A stretch of 64,000 bases of DNA from Sphingobium sufflavum (GCF_021403115.1 NZ_JAJSSH010000004.1:186001-250000), one strand, 5' to 3'. Shown: positions 18,168 to 27,543, counted from the stretch's first letter. Translations and numbers: made by a program. Notes: generated by a model not told the origin, from the sequence alone.

Positions 18168-19289
18168 ATGATGCTCAAAACCCACTCTGTTCAAAAAGAT
18201 TGCGACCTTATCCCGATGACCAGTGACGATATTCTGGACAGCATCTATGAAGCCGCGGCTTTTCCGGATCGCTGGCCAATTGTTCTCGAAAAAATTGCAA
18301 TGTTCGTCGGTGCCCGTGGTGGAAATTTCATTCACAGCAATGCATCGGGTGTCAGAACCATTTCATCGGCGGCCATCGAACAAGAAACACGCCGTTTCGC
18401 GGAAGATGGCTGGGACAGAGATAATCCGCGCATCGGAAGATTGCTTACAAGAGCGGGACACCCCGGTTTCCTGACCGATCGGGACATCTTCACGGAGGAC
18501 GAAATCAGAACCCTACCCGTCTATCGGGACTTTCTGACACCGTCTGGCGGAGACAGCGGCGCGGCGACGGTGATACAGGGCAGCGTCCATGATGCCATGG
18601 TCATCACCATGGAGGTTTTCCCCAATCCTCAAACCGCCTTCGCCGCAATTCCTGCCCTAAACGCGCTGCGGCCCCATATTGCCAGAGCCGTGATGATCGG
18701 CAGTCAAATTCAAGCTGCCCAATCCGAAAGCCTGCTACGCGCCTTCGAACGGGCCGGGCTGTCCATTGCCCTGCTGGGCCGCGCAGGGCAGGTAATCGCC
18801 GCCACCTCCGGCTTTGCGCGCCATTTTGACGAACTGCTTCGCGATGGGCCGGGGCGATTGCGGCTCATTGATGGCGAGGGTGATTCACGCTTGGGAAAGG
18901 CATTGGCCGGGCTGGAAAGACAGGACGCCGGCGCATCCGTCGCAATACGCGACGCAGACCAGATCGGCCGGGCCATCCTTCACCTCGTCCCCGCACGGCT
19001 CGACGCGCGCGACCTGTTCCAGAATGTCTGGTCCTTCGCCATATTGGCTCACCCGGATAATCATGCGATCCCCGGCGCCGACGTCATCTCTGCCTTGTTT
19101 GACCTGACCCCGGCGGAAGCGCGAGTCGCACGCGGCATTGCGTCCGGCGCGACACTGCTGGAACTGGCGCGCCAGTGGAACGTCTCCGAAGAAACGATCA
19201 AGTCGCAGCTGAAGCGGATTTTCGTCAAGACCTCCACCCGCCGCCAGAGTGACCTAGGCATGCTGATTGCGGGCTTCGGACGGGGCTGA
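18168..19289 (+). CDS. LuxR-type transcriptional regulator with N-terminal sensor region
   Basis: A protein of 373 residues. The last about 65 residues form a LuxR/GerE helix-turn-helix: FDLTPAEARVARGIASGATLLELARQWNVSEETIKSQLKRIFVKT. The about 300 residues before it have no receiver signature and resemble the unnamed sensor part of similar alphaproteobacterial regulators (SDDILDSIYEAAAFPDRWP at the start). The ligand is unknown. Starts at 18168, 18171 and 18216 are all in frame; the last would begin MTSDDIL and fits the family N-terminus, while the first two have a weak AGG box. It is divergent from the outer membrane protein gene. Confidence 0.83.
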   Translation: MMLKTHSVQKDCDLIPMTSDDILDSIYEAAAFPDRWPIVLEKIAMFVGARGGNFIHSNASGVRTISSAAIEQETRRFAEDGWDRDNPRIGRLLTRAGHPGFLTDRDIFTEDEIRTLPVYRDFLTPSGGDSGAATVIQGSVHDAMVITMEVFPNPQTAFAAIPALNALRPHIARAVMIGSQIQAAQSESLLRAFERAGLSIALLGRAGQVIAATSGFARHFDELLRDGPGRLRLIDGEGDSRLGKALAGLERQDAGASVAIRDADQIGRAILHLVPARLDARDLFQNVWSFAILAHPDNHAIPGADVISALFDLTPAEARVARGIASGATLLELARQWNVSEETIKSQLKRIFVKTSTRRQSDLGMLIAGFGRG

Positions 19290-19292
19290 AAC

Positions 19293-19631
19293 CTATCCCC
19301 GTCCCCAGAACAGAAACCCCACCGCCGCCATGATGCAGCCAAAAGCAGCAAGATGGCGCCAGTGCAGCGGTTCGCCCAGGAACGTCACCATGAACACGCC
19401 GAAGACGACCAACGCGATCGCCTCCTGGGCCACCTTCAACTGGCCCGCGCTCCACCCACCGGCATAGCCGATGCGGTTGGCGGGGACCGCCAGGCAATAT
19501 TCGATGAAGGCAATCCCCCAACTGATGAGGATGACCGCGAGGATCGGTTTCTGCATCCCGCCCTTCAGATGCCAATACCAGGCAATCGTCATGAAGATGT
19601 TGGACAGGAGCAGCAGTAGGATCGTCGGCAT
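19293..19631 (-). CDS. DUF486 (DMT-family) membrane protein
   Basis: A protein of 112 residues with four hydrophobic helices (about 2-20, 27-46, 62-85, 92-110), and [16 protein letters not shown] near the start, as in the DUF486 proteins distantly related to small drug/metabolite transporters. Function unknown. Start ATG at 19631; frames extending upstream to 19685 run into non-conserved sequence. It converges with the LuxR gene (three-base gap) and is divergent from ruvA. Confidence 0.75.
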   Translation of the reverse strand: MPTILLLLLSNIFMTIAWYWHLKGGMQKPILAVILISWGIAFIEYCLAVPANRIGYAGGWSAGQLKVAQEAIALVVFGVFMVTFLGEPLHWRHLAAFGCIMAAVGFLFWGRG

Positions 19632-19705
19632 GCTCCGCTCATGACACGACTCCCCCTTCTCCCGCCAGCCCGCACACACCCGCACACACCCGCAGCCACT
19701 CCTTC

Positions 19706-19765
19706 AAGCAGGGGGCTGGCAAGCAGGGGGCTGGCAAGCAGGGGGCTGGCAAGCAGGGGGCTGGC
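19706..19765 (+). repeat. Four perfect copies of a 15-bp tandem repeat upstream of ruvA
   Basis: The unit AAGCAGGGGGCTGGC occurs four times in a row without change (19706, 19721, 19736, 19751), ending 31 bases before the ruvA ATG. In the ruvA frame it would encode repeating SRGLA if an upstream start were used. Identical copies imply recent expansion and likely length variation between strains. Confidence 0.85.
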
Positions 19766-19796
19766 GCTCCCCGCAGGAGCCGCTAAAGAACATACC

Positions 19797-20402
19797 ATGA
19801 TCGCACATCTTAAAGGCCTGCTGGTCTCCACCGGCATCGATAGTGCCGTGATAGAGGTTCAGGGCGTCGGCTATCTGGTCGGCATGTCGTCCCGCACCCT
19901 TTCCGCGCTCGGTCCTGTGGGGGAGGCGGTGATGGTCCATACCGAAATGTTGGTGGGGGAGGACTTCATGCGCCTCGTCGGATTTGCGAGCGGAGAAGAA
20001 CGCGACTGGTTCCGCCTGCTGACCGGCGTGCAGGGTGTGGGGGCGCGGGTCGCGCTGGCGATTCTCTCCGCGCTCGAAACCGCCGAGCTCCACCGCGCTG
20101 TCGCGATGCAGGACAAGGCGATGGTGGCACGGGCGAATGGCGTCGGTCCGAAACTGGCGGAGCGCATCGTGCGCGAGTTGAAGGACAAGATCGGCGCCGC
20201 ACCGGTCGGCACGGCACTGGCGGCCGGCAGTGTCACGCTGCCCACCGGCACCCTCGCGCAGGATGCAATGAGCGCGCTCGGCAACCTCGGTTTCAAACCT
20301 GCCGAGGCCAGCGCCGCAGTGTCGGCGGCAGAGGCGGAACTGGGCGACGCAGCCACGCTCGACGCCCTCGTCCGCCTCGCCCTGCGCAAGGCGGCGAAGT
20401 GA
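19797..20402 (+). CDS. ruvA: Holliday junction DNA helicase subunit RuvA
   Basis: A protein of 201 residues. RuvA tetramers bind the junction and load the RuvB motor. Domain I starts [15 protein letters not shown]; the two helix-hairpin-helix motifs lie in [16 protein letters not shown] and [17 protein letters not shown]; domain III at the C-terminus (about 150-201, [12 protein letters not shown]) contacts RuvB. The start was fixed by the conserved MIA opening; the frame is open upstream through the 15-bp repeats, so a longer leader-encoded form is possible but unlikely. The nearest ribosome site is weak. ruvB lies 1.27 kb downstream, past an oppositely oriented gene. Confidence 0.95.
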   Translation: MIAHLKGLLVSTGIDSAVIEVQGVGYLVGMSSRTLSALGPVGEAVMVHTEMLVGEDFMRLVGFASGEERDWFRLLTGVQGVGARVALAILSALETAELHRAVAMQDKAMVARANGVGPKLAERIVRELKDKIGAAPVGTALAAGSVTLPTGTLAQDAMSALGNLGFKPAEASAAVSAAEAELGDAATLDALVRLALRKAAK

Positions 20403-20419
20403 ACCGCAGCTCCCCGCCT

Positions 20420-21520
20420 TTAGCCGAACAGGTCGCGATGGCGGATTGGCTGGCAGCGCAAATATTGCGGCGCCGCCTCAACCGTCGCGCCAAGATGAGC
20501 GGCAGCATGCCAGGGCCAGCGCGGATCGTAGAGGATAGTGCGGGCCAGCGCGATGGCATCCGCATCCCCCGTGCCCACGATCGCCTCTGCCTGCTCAAAG
20601 TCCGTGATCAGGCCGACGGCGATCACCGGAATAGCGACGCCCTGCTTCACCGCACGGGCGAGCGGCACCTGATAATTGGGGCCGACCGGAATCTTTTGTC
20701 CGCTGTGCAGCCCGCCACTCGACACATGAATGGCCGCCGCGCCGCGCGCCTCCAGCGCCTGGGCAAAGGCAATCGTTTGTTCGACGTCCCAGCCGCCCTC
20801 ATGCCAGTCGGTGGCGGATACGCGAACAGTGACGGGATAGTCGGCAGGCACCACGGCCTTCACCGCGTCGAAAACCTCCAGTGGGAAGCGCAGCCGGTTC
20901 TCCAGCGATCCACCATAATCGTCCGTGCGCCGGTTCGAGAGCGGCGAGAGGAACTGATGCAACAGATAGCCGTGCGCGGCATGGATCTGGATCGCGTCGA
21001 TGCCGATCCGCACCGCACGCCGCGCCGCATCCGCAAAAGCATCGCGAACCCGCACCAGCCCCGCTGCGTCCAGCGCCAGCGGCGCATTTTCATGACCCTG
21101 GAACGGCAGGTCGGAGGCGGAGACCGTCTGCCAGCCATTCTCCCCATCCGGGACGATTTGCGCGCCGCCCTTCCACGGCAGGTCGGTGGACGTCTTGCGC
21201 CCCGCATGGGCAAGCTGGATCGCGATCGGCATGTCGGACCAGCGACGCACGGATTCCGCCGTGCGCGCAATAGCGGCTTCGGTCTCATCGTTCCACAGTC
21301 CCACGTCGGCGTAAGTGATGCGCCCTTCCGGCACCACCGCCGTCGCCTCTATGGTCAACAGACCCGCCCCGCTCTGTGCCAGCATGCCCAGATGCTGGTC
21401 ATGCCAGTCGGTCATCCGGCCATCGACCGCCGAATATTGGCACATGGGCGCGATGATGATGCGGTTGCGCAGGGTATGCGATCCAACGATCAACGGTTCG
21501 AACAGCTTGGGTGCAGGCAT
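20420..21520 (-). CDS. NADH:flavin oxidoreductase/NADH oxidase (old yellow enzyme family, YqjM-like)
   Basis: A protein of 366 residues with the FMN-binding TIM barrel of old yellow enzymes. IIIAPMCQYSA near residue 24 carries the active-site cysteine typical of the thermophilic-like/YqjM subgroup, QLAHAGRK gives the flavin/substrate His, and IQIHAAHGYLLHQFLSP and the C-terminal ALARTILYDPRWPWHAA are diagnostic. It reduces activated C=C bonds using NAD(P)H; the natural substrate is unknown. The start ATG at 21520 begins MPAPKLFEP. It lies on the opposite strand between ruvA and ruvB, with its 3' end 18 bases from ruvA. Confidence 0.9.
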   Translation of the reverse strand: MPAPKLFEPLIVGSHTLRNRIIIAPMCQYSAVDGRMTDWHDQHLGMLAQSGAGLLTIEATAVVPEGRITYADVGLWNDETEAAIARTAESVRRWSDMPIAIQLAHAGRKTSTDLPWKGGAQIVPDGENGWQTVSASDLPFQGHENAPLALDAAGLVRVRDAFADAARRAVRIGIDAIQIHAAHGYLLHQFLSPLSNRRTDDYGGSLENRLRFPLEVFDAVKAVVPADYPVTVRVSATDWHEGGWDVEQTIAFAQALEARGAAAIHVSSGGLHSGQKIPVGPNYQVPLARAVKQGVAIPVIAVGLITDFEQAEAIVGTGDADAIALARTILYDPRWPWHAAAHLGATVEAAPQYLRCQPIRHRDLFG

Positions 21521-21669
21521 GGCGACAATCTCCCGACAGAACGGTTCGGCAGGACGCCGAAGGGGGAACGGGACGGAGATAGGAAGGCGATGACGCATCG
21601 CAACATAAGGCTGCTTGTTTGTGCGCAAGAAACGCTTTCGGCAACGCACCCCATAAACAAGGCAAGGCC

Positions 21670-22686
21670 ATGACCTCCTCCCCTCTTCTCTCTCCCCAAC
21701 GCAAACCGGAGGATGTCGACGCCGCGCTGCGTCCCAAATCGCTCGACGAATTCGTTGGGCAGGCGCAGGCACGCGAGAATCTGCGTATCTTCATTCAGGC
21801 GGCGCGAGCACGCGGCGACGCTCTCGACCATGTCCTTTTCTTCGGTCCGCCCGGTCTCGGCAAAACCACGCTGGCGCAGATCATGGCCCGCGAAATGGGC
21901 GTTGGTTTCAAAGCGACCAGTGGCCCGGTCATCGCCAAGTCCGGCGACCTTGCCGCCCTGCTCACCAACCTCGACGAAGGCGATGTTCTGTTCGTGGACG
22001 AAATTCACCGGCTCAATCCGGCGGTGGAGGAAATCCTCTACCCCGCGATGGAGGACCGGGCGCTCGACCTGATGATCGGTGAGGGACCATCCGCCCGTTC
22101 GGTCCGCATCGATCTGCCGCCGTTCACCCTCGTCGGCGCGACGACGCGGCAGGGCCTGCTCTCCACCCCCTTGCGCGATCGGTTTGGCATCCCTGTCCGC
22201 CTGATCTTCTATACGGTGGATGAGCTGGAACTGGTCGTAACGCGCGCCGCCAGCCTGCTTTCTCTCCCCATAGCTCCCGACGGCGCGCGGGAAATCGCCA
22301 AACGGTCACGCGGCACGCCGCGCATCGCCGGACGGCTGCTGCGCCGGGTACGCGACTTCGCTCATGCGGCGGGTCATGATGTGGTTGACCAGAAAGCCGC
22401 CGACAATGCGCTGCGCCGGCTGGAGGTAGACGCCCTGGGCCTCGACGCGATGGACCGACGCTACCTCACCATGATCGCGGACATTTATCGCGGCGGTCCG
22501 GTCGGGGTGGAGACGCTCGCGGCAGGCCTGTCCGAACCGCGCGACACCATCGAGGAAGTAATCGAACCCTATCTGATCCAGATCGGCCTGATTTCCCGCA
22601 CCGCGCGCGGTCGCTGCCTCAACGCCGGTGGATGGAAGCATCTGGGGCTGGTACCGCCGGACGATATTCAGGATGGGCTGTTCTGA
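21670..22686 (+). CDS. ruvB: Holliday junction branch migration ATPase RuvB
   Basis: A protein of 338 residues. AAA+ motor of branch migration. Visible are Walker [10 protein letters not shown] (59-67), Walker B VLFVDE (106-111), sensor 1 in VGATTR, the arginine-finger region [12 protein letters not shown] and the C-terminal winged helix (about 260-338, [16 protein letters not shown]). The start at MTSSPLLSP was chosen; the upstream extension is unlike the family. Its promoter must lie in the short gap upstream, between it and the divergent oxidoreductase gene, since ruvA is separated from it by that gene. Confidence 0.96.
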   Translation: MTSSPLLSPQRKPEDVDAALRPKSLDEFVGQAQARENLRIFIQAARARGDALDHVLFFGPPGLGKTTLAQIMAREMGVGFKATSGPVIAKSGDLAALLTNLDEGDVLFVDEIHRLNPAVEEILYPAMEDRALDLMIGEGPSARSVRIDLPPFTLVGATTRQGLLSTPLRDRFGIPVRLIFYTVDELELVVTRAASLLSLPIAPDGAREIAKRSRGTPRIAGRLLRRVRDFAHAAGHDVVDQKAADNALRRLEVDALGLDAMDRRYLTMIADIYRGGPVGVETLAAGLSEPRDTIEEVIEPYLIQIGLISRTARGRCLNAGGWKHLGLVPPDDIQDGLF

Positions 22687-22784
22687 ACGCAATTCCTCTG
22701 CCCAGTTTAAAACCATTGCTGTACGGATGATGGCGACGAGCCACATCTGCTCCACCCTTCGCCGTCATCCGACTGACCGAGCAA

Positions 22785-22819
22785 AAAACAGGCGCCATCC
22801 AGAGAGAAAAGCGCCTGCT
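22785..22819 (-). terminator. Intrinsic terminator of pal
   Basis: On the minus strand after the pal stop (22848), the seven-base stem CAGGCGC/GCGCCTG (22813-22819 with 22791-22797) is followed at once by six U residues (A-run 22785-22790 on the plus strand). This ends the tol-pal transcript. Confidence 0.75.
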
Positions 22820-22847
22820 TGTCGTCAATACCGGACTAGCGGGATGC

Positions 22848-23354
22848 CTATTGCACCGTGACCGTCACCGCACGGCGATTCTGCGCCCAGCTTTGCGGAT
22901 CGGAACCCAGCGCGATGGGGCGCTCCTTACCATAGCTGATCGTCGACATGCGCGACGGGTCCACACCCAGGCTGGCGAGATAGTTTTTCGCGGCATTGGC
23001 GCGGCGCTCACCCAGAGCCAGGTTATAGTCGCGAGTACCGCGCTCGTCCGCATGGCCCTCGATGCTGATCCGCTTGGCCGGATAACGGGCCAGCCACCGC
23101 GCCTGGCTTTGCAGGATCGCATAATCTTCAGGTCGGACGTCGCTCTGATCCGTGTCGAAATGCACGGTGTCGGAGGTAACAGTGGCGACAAAATCCTGCT
23201 GGCTACCGGGAATGGGACCGGACGGCGGGGGTGTCTGCGTGCCAGCGGACTGATCGACCGGCGGCGGCGGCAACTCCTGCGGCGCTTTCTTGGCGCAGGC
23301 GCCGAGAGCCAGCGCGGCGGTGAGGGTCATCAGGGTCGCGGAGGTGCGGATCAT
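22848..23354 (-). CDS. pal: Peptidoglycan-associated lipoprotein Pal
   Basis: A protein of 168 residues. A lipoprotein signal peptide ends in the lipobox LGAC with Cys20, followed by a proline-rich tether (about 25-50) and an OmpA-type peptidoglycan-binding domain (about 58-168) containing HADERGTRDYNLALGERRA, the diaminopimelate-binding signature. Known role: an outer membrane lipoprotein of the Tol-Pal complex that ties the outer membrane to the cell wall and is needed for outer membrane constriction at division. A strong AAGGAG box precedes the ATG. It lies 92 bases after tolB, so it may also have its own promoter; a terminator follows. Confidence 0.95.
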   Translation of the reverse strand: MIRTSATLMTLTAALALGACAKKAPQELPPPPVDQSAGTQTPPPSGPIPGSQQDFVATVTSDTVHFDTDQSDVRPEDYAILQSQARWLARYPAKRISIEGHADERGTRDYNLALGERRANAAKNYLASLGVDPSRMSTISYGKERPIALGSDPQSWAQNRRAVTVTVQ

Positions 23355-23446
23355 CGTTCGTCTCCTTATTGATTGCGGGCGATGGGAAAAGGTGGCGAAT
23401 ATAGTCCTTCTCCCTGTGTAACGGTTTCGGGGCGGCTTGTGATCCC

Positions 23447-24832
23447 TTAAGGCAGCAACGGTCCCCAGGCGGGGTCAGAACCATCGACGGGCGTCGGGAT
23501 GCGCCGCTCATTAACGCCGGTCAGGTCGACCTGCCAGATTTCAGACTTGCCGGACCGGCCCTGCGATGTGCGGAAGAATTGCAGAACGCGGCCGTTGGGC
23601 GACCAGCTCGGTGCCTCGTCCTGCCAGCCATGCGTCAGGATGCGCTCGCTCTGGCCGGATGGCGTCATGACGCCAACATTGAAACTGCCCAATTTGGTGA
23701 AGGCGATCAGGTCGCCGCGCGGCGACCATTCGGGCGTGGCATAGGAACCGCCACCGAAGCTGATACGCTGCTGGCCGGAGCCGTCCACGTTCATCACATA
23801 GATTTGCTGCTTGCCGGACCGGTCGCTCTCGAACACGATTTTGCTGCCGTCGGGCGAGAAGCTGCCGCCGACATTGATGCCGGGCGTGTTGGTCAGGCGC
23901 ACGGGGGTACCACCGCCTGCTGCGGATACCTTGTAGATATTGGTCGTTCCGCCCGACGCCATGGAAAAGAGGATAGTGCGGCCATCGGGCGACCAACGCG
24001 GGGCGAAAACCGCATTCTCACTCTCGGTCACCAGTTTTTGCGTGCCGGCGCCAATGTCATAGGCATAGATGCGGACGCGGCGACCGACATAGCTGACATA
24101 GACGATGGACTTGTAATCGGGCGAAAAACGCGGGGTCAGCGCAATGGACTGGCCATTGGTGATGAAACGGTGGTTGGCGCCGTCCGAGTCCATGATGGCG
24201 AGGCGCTTGACCCGGTTATCCTTGGGGCCGGTTTCGGCGATATAGGCGATACGACTGTCGAAGAAGGGGCTTTCGCCGGTCAACCGGGCATAGATGGCAT
24301 CGGCGCACTTGTGCGCGGCTCTCCGCCAGTCGCGGGACGGGACGACATAGCCAAGGCGGGTCTGTTCCGTTTTCAGCGACACATCATAGAGATAGCAGCC
24401 GACCGTGATGTCAGCGTCTCCGCCCGCCGAGCGGATGAAACCCTGCACCAACGCCTCCGCTCCCATGCCGGACCAGCGGTCATAGGCAGGTGCGGTGACT
24501 TCGGGGATGGTGATGGCGCCGACGCCATTGGGACCGGTGGGTTGGAACAGGCCGCTGTTCTTGAGGTCCGACGCAATCACCTCCGCAATGCGTACGCCGA
24601 GGGACGCCGTAGAGCCGGCAGGGGTGTTGACGTCCTGCTGTGTCGGCATCGGCGGGATGGCGATGCGGACGGCCTCGTTCGTCTCGTCGGTGACGGAACC
24701 GCTGAGACCCTGTTCCGCCTGCGGCGCGGACGCGCTGGCCGGTGGAGCGGTAGGCGCAGGCTGTTGCGCGGACGCTGTCGCAATGGCGAAGGTCAGTGCG
24801 AAGGACGCGACGGAGAGGAGCAATCGGGTCAT
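23447..24832 (-). CDS. tolB: Tol-Pal system periplasmic protein TolB
   Basis: A protein of 461 residues. Signal peptide (1-22, TASA), an N-terminal alpha/beta domain (about 45-180), then a six-bladed beta-propeller with recurring SPDG/FSPDG/WSPDGR motifs (for example LTPRFSPDYK, RWSPDGRTILF, GSFSPDGSKIVFES). Known role: TolB binds Pal and, through its N-terminus, TolA. The start ATG at 24832 is one base after the tolA stop, and the frame upstream of it is antisense-like sequence within tolA, so it is not used. The gene order tolQ-tolR-tolA-tolB-pal is complete. Confidence 0.95.
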   Translation of the reverse strand: MTRLLLSVASFALTFAIATASAQQPAPTAPPASASAPQAEQGLSGSVTDETNEAVRIAIPPMPTQQDVNTPAGSTASLGVRIAEVIASDLKNSGLFQPTGPNGVGAITIPEVTAPAYDRWSGMGAEALVQGFIRSAGGDADITVGCYLYDVSLKTEQTRLGYVVPSRDWRRAAHKCADAIYARLTGESPFFDSRIAYIAETGPKDNRVKRLAIMDSDGANHRFITNGQSIALTPRFSPDYKSIVYVSYVGRRVRIYAYDIGAGTQKLVTESENAVFAPRWSPDGRTILFSMASGGTTNIYKVSAAGGGTPVRLTNTPGINVGGSFSPDGSKIVFESDRSGKQQIYVMNVDGSGQQRISFGGGSYATPEWSPRGDLIAFTKLGSFNVGVMTPSGQSERILTHGWQDEAPSWSPNGRVLQFFRTSQGRSGKSEIWQVDLTGVNERRIPTPVDGSDPAWGPLLP

Positions 24833-24833
24833 C

Positions 24834-25877
24834 TCAAAGCCTCTTGTCGAACCGGAAGGCAACGATGTTCTTCCAGCTACTGTAATATTGGAGCGGCAGG
24901 TCAAAGGGCGCGGCAGCCCGCACGGCGCGAATCGCGGCCTCCACATGCAATTGTTGCTGCGGGCGATTGGTGTCGGTCTTGCCCGTCTGCTCGACCAGTT
25001 CGGGGCCGGAAGCGAGGCTGCCATCTTCATTGAGACGCCAGCGCAGAATGGTGACGAGCTGGTCGGCATCCGCACCCGTCGGAGCCTTCCACCGTGGTTT
25101 CAACTGGCGGCTGATCTCATTGTTGAGGGCACGCTTCTCCGCCTCGCCCAGCGGCGCGGCGGCCGCTTTGGTCGGCGGCGCGGGCGTATCGTCCGCGACG
25201 CCAGCCAGAAAATTGGGACCGAGGCGCGAACCGCGAGGCTTCTCCGCCTTGCCGCTGCCCGATGCGGCGGATTTGCTGTCCGGCTTGGCCGTGGACGACG
25301 CTGACGGCTTAGACACAGCAGTCGATTTGGACGGTGTGGCCGATGGCTTCGCCGCGGGTTTCGCAGGCGTCGGCCTAGCAGATGTGGGCTTGGCCGGCGC
25401 AGGCTTGGCCGGAGCCTTGCGCACATCAGGCGTCGGCACGACAGGCTTGGGCGGTCTCGGGCGCGGTTCGGGCTTTTTGGCGGGCGCGTCCTTTGCCGGA
25501 CGGGGTGCTGGCTTGGGCTGCGGCACGGGTTTCGGCACCGGCTTCGGCTCGGATTTTGGTTCTGGCTTCTGCTGGGGCTGTACCTTTGTCGCGGGCAACG
25601 AGGGTGGCGCGGGCTGGGGTTTGGCGACAGGTTCCGGATCTGGCGCAGGTGCGGCATCCTCCACCGGGCCGAGCTCCGGGGCCTGCGCGCTGGACGGGGC
25701 AGCGGGCGAACGGGTGCTGCTGGTGAGCGCAATATCGTCCACCAGGCTCACGTCGATCGTGTCCTGCTTTGTCGGAGGCACGTTCGGCCGCTCCAACAGG
25801 CTGAACGACAACAGCGCCAGAAGCAGCACATGTCCGGCTCCGGCAGCCGACAACCCTATTTTTTCGCTGCGATCCAC
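24834..25877 (-). CDS. tolA: TolA, energy-transducing Tol-Pal protein
   Basis: A protein of 347 residues. One N-terminal membrane helix (about 10-30), a long Pro/Lys/Ala-rich region (about 70-245, with KPEPKSEPKPVPKPV and PAKPAPAKPTSARP runs) expected to span the periplasm, and a compact C-terminal TolA/TonB-like domain (about 255-347) containing LRWRLNEDGSL. Known role: it transmits proton-motive force from TolQR to TolB/Pal. The repetitive region is unusually rich in proline compared with the helical Ala/Lys repeats of enterobacterial TolA. Nine bases separate it from tolR. Confidence 0.9.
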   Translation of the reverse strand: MDRSEKIGLSAAGAGHVLLLALLSFSLLERPNVPPTKQDTIDVSLVDDIALTSSTRSPAAPSSAQAPELGPVEDAAPAPDPEPVAKPQPAPPSLPATKVQPQQKPEPKSEPKPVPKPVPQPKPAPRPAKDAPAKKPEPRPRPPKPVVPTPDVRKAPAKPAPAKPTSARPTPAKPAAKPSATPSKSTAVSKPSASSTAKPDSKSAASGSGKAEKPRGSRLGPNFLAGVADDTPAPPTKAAAAPLGEAEKRALNNEISRQLKPRWKAPTGADADQLVTILRWRLNEDGSLASGPELVEQTGKTDTNRPQQQLHVEAAIRAVRAAAPFDLPLQYYSSWKNIVAFRFDKRL

Positions 25878-25886
25878 CAGATATGC

Positions 25887-26381
25887 CTATTGTGCGCTTT
25901 CTGAACTGGCGCTGACCCCGCCATCGACCTGTGTGACGACATTCTTGCCGTCGCCACCGCTTTGCGCCGTGCTGACCAGCGCCACACGGTCGAGGCCCGC
26001 CCGGTTGAGTTCACCCATGACCAGCATCACCCGCTCATAATCCAACCCGCCGTCCGCGCGCAGGAAGAGCTGGGCGTCGGGCGCCATCCGTACCTTGAGC
26101 GCGGCGAGGCGGTCGGGCAGGTCGGCGTCATTCACCGGCTCGTCATCCATGTAGACGACGCCTGATGCGTCGATGGACAGGACAGTGGGCTTGCTGTCCT
26201 GATCAAGCGCGCCAGCGCGATTTTCCGGCAGGCGGACGGGCACGCCCGTCACCAGCAAAGGGGCGGTGACCATGAAGATGATGAGCAACACCAGCATGAC
26301 ATCGACCAGCGGCGTCACGTTGATCTCAGCCATGGGCGCGCGGCGGCCGCCCCGGCGGCGGGACGGAGGTGCCCCGATCAT
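25887..26381 (-). CDS. tolR: TolR, ExbD/TolR-family proton-channel subunit
   Basis: A protein of 164 residues. A basic N-terminus, a single membrane helix containing the proton-carrying aspartate in INVTPLVDVMLVLLIIFM (about residue 27), and a periplasmic domain (about 55-150, with LFLRADGGLDYERVM). Known role: it forms the TolQR stator that powers TolA. The start overlaps the tolQ stop (four-base overlap at 26378-26381), consistent with coupled translation. Confidence 0.94.
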   Translation of the reverse strand: MIGAPPSRRRGGRRAPMAEINVTPLVDVMLVLLIIFMVTAPLLVTGVPVRLPENRAGALDQDSKPTVLSIDASGVVYMDDEPVNDADLPDRLAALKVRMAPDAQLFLRADGGLDYERVMLVMGELNRAGLDRVALVSTAQSGGDGKNVVTQVDGGVSASSESAQ

Positions 26382-27079
26382 TCCTCCAGCTCCCGGCTGA
26401 AGGTCGTGTACAGCCGGTCGGCAAAGCGCATCAGCCGCGCTTCCAGCCGGTTCACGCCATGGCTGAAGCGGTTATAGGCGATGACGGCGGGAATGGCGGC
26501 GAACAGGCCGATGGCGGTAGCGAACAGCGCCTCCGCAATGCCCGGCGCGACGACCGCAAGGCTGGTATTCTGTTCGCCCGCGATCGCGGTAAAACTGCGC
26601 ATGATGCCCCAGACGGTGCCGAAGAGGCCAACGAACGGGGATACGCTGCCAATGGTGGCGAGGATGTTGAGACGGTCGGCGATCCGGTCGACGGCCGTCG
26701 CGACGGCCGAGCTCATGCCCGTGGACAGGCGGTCGCGCGTGCCCGCGACGTCGATGACGCGCTTGGCGGCGGAGGCCTGCCATTCCTGGATGCCGGCGCT
26801 GAGCACCTGCGCGCTGGGCACGTCTTCCTTGCCGCGGTTGCGATAGAATTGCTCGATATCGCCCGCCTGCCAGAAGGCCTTCTCATAATTCTGGCTGGCG
26901 CGGCTGGTGCTGCCCAGTTTCAGCCAGATGGCGATGATGACCGCCCAACTGACGACACTGGCGAGGAGCAAACCCAGCATCACCACTTTAACGATGATGT
27001 CCGCCTGGAGGAAAAGCGCCACCGGGGACAGGGAAATGGCGGCACCGGACGGGGCGGCGGCGAGGAAGGGAAGGATCAT
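26378..27079 (-). CDS. tolQ: TolQ, ExbB/TolQ-family proton-channel subunit
   Basis: A protein of 233 residues with three membrane helices (about 26-50, 140-162, 175-200). The conserved cytoplasmic and membrane motifs of the family are present: GTRDRLSTGM, IGSVSPFVGLFGTVWGIMRSF and EALFATAIGLFAAIPAVIAYN. Known role: the pentameric channel of the Tol motor. The start overlaps the ybgC stop by four bases, so ybgC-tolQ-tolR-tolA-tolB form one transcription unit. Confidence 0.95.
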   Translation of the reverse strand: MILPFLAAAPSGAAISLSPVALFLQADIIVKVVMLGLLLASVVSWAVIIAIWLKLGSTSRASQNYEKAFWQAGDIEQFYRNRGKEDVPSAQVLSAGIQEWQASAAKRVIDVAGTRDRLSTGMSSAVATAVDRIADRLNILATIGSVSPFVGLFGTVWGIMRSFTAIAGEQNTSLAVVAPGIAEALFATAIGLFAAIPAVIAYNRFSHGVNRLEARLMRFADRLYTTFSRELEE

Positions 27080-27543
27080 GGTCGGGGGTCTTCTCCAGAC
27101 GCGAGGCGGTGATAAGCGGAAATCCAGCTGGCGGGCTGGCGTTGCGGACGACCCGTGGCGGACAGGAAGGCGGCTGTCACCGATCCGTCCGTCAACTGGT
27201 CCGTCCCGCGCCAGATGCTCTGGTCGATAACGACCGAAGCGGCGCGAATGGTCCGCATCCGGCTGAGGATGACAAGGTCGTCGTCCAGGCTGGCCGGGCG
27301 CAGATAGCGCAAGGACAGGTCCGCAATGGCGTAATAGCCGCCGCCGGACGCATGGGTGCCGCGCTGGTCGACGCCTGCCTGACGCAGCATGTCCGACCGC
27401 GCCCGCTCCATGAAGCGCAGGTAATTGGCGTGATAGACAACAGCCGACAGGTCCGTGTCCTCGAAATAGACACGGACGGGAAAATGATGCGAACCGCCAC
27501 GGAAATGGCCGTTCGCAGGAAGGGGGAGGGTTTCACCTGCCAT
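27076..27543 (-). CDS. ybgC: YbgC-type acyl-CoA thioesterase
   Basis: A protein of 155 residues with the hot-dog fold. The family signature FEDTDLSAVVYHANYLRFMERAR (about 27-49) includes the catalytic aspartate of D-x-x-x-x-V-Y-H-x-N-Y. It hydrolyses short-chain or hydroxy acyl-CoA/ACP thioesters and is the standard first gene of tol-pal operons. The start at 27543 (MAGETLP) was chosen; further upstream sequence is intergenic. It overlaps tolQ by four bases. Confidence 0.92.
   Translation of the reverse strand: MAGETLPLPANGHFRGGSHHFPVRVYFEDTDLSAVVYHANYLRFMERARSDMLRQAGVDQRGTHASGGGYYAIADLSLRYLRPASLDDDLVILSRMRTIRAASVVIDQSIWRGTDQLTDGSVTAAFLSATGRPQRQPASWISAYHRLASGEDPRP

Noticed and set aside
19706..19765. 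CRISPR array
   Set aside because: The repeats are directly tandem, 15 bp, with no spacers and no cas genes nearby.
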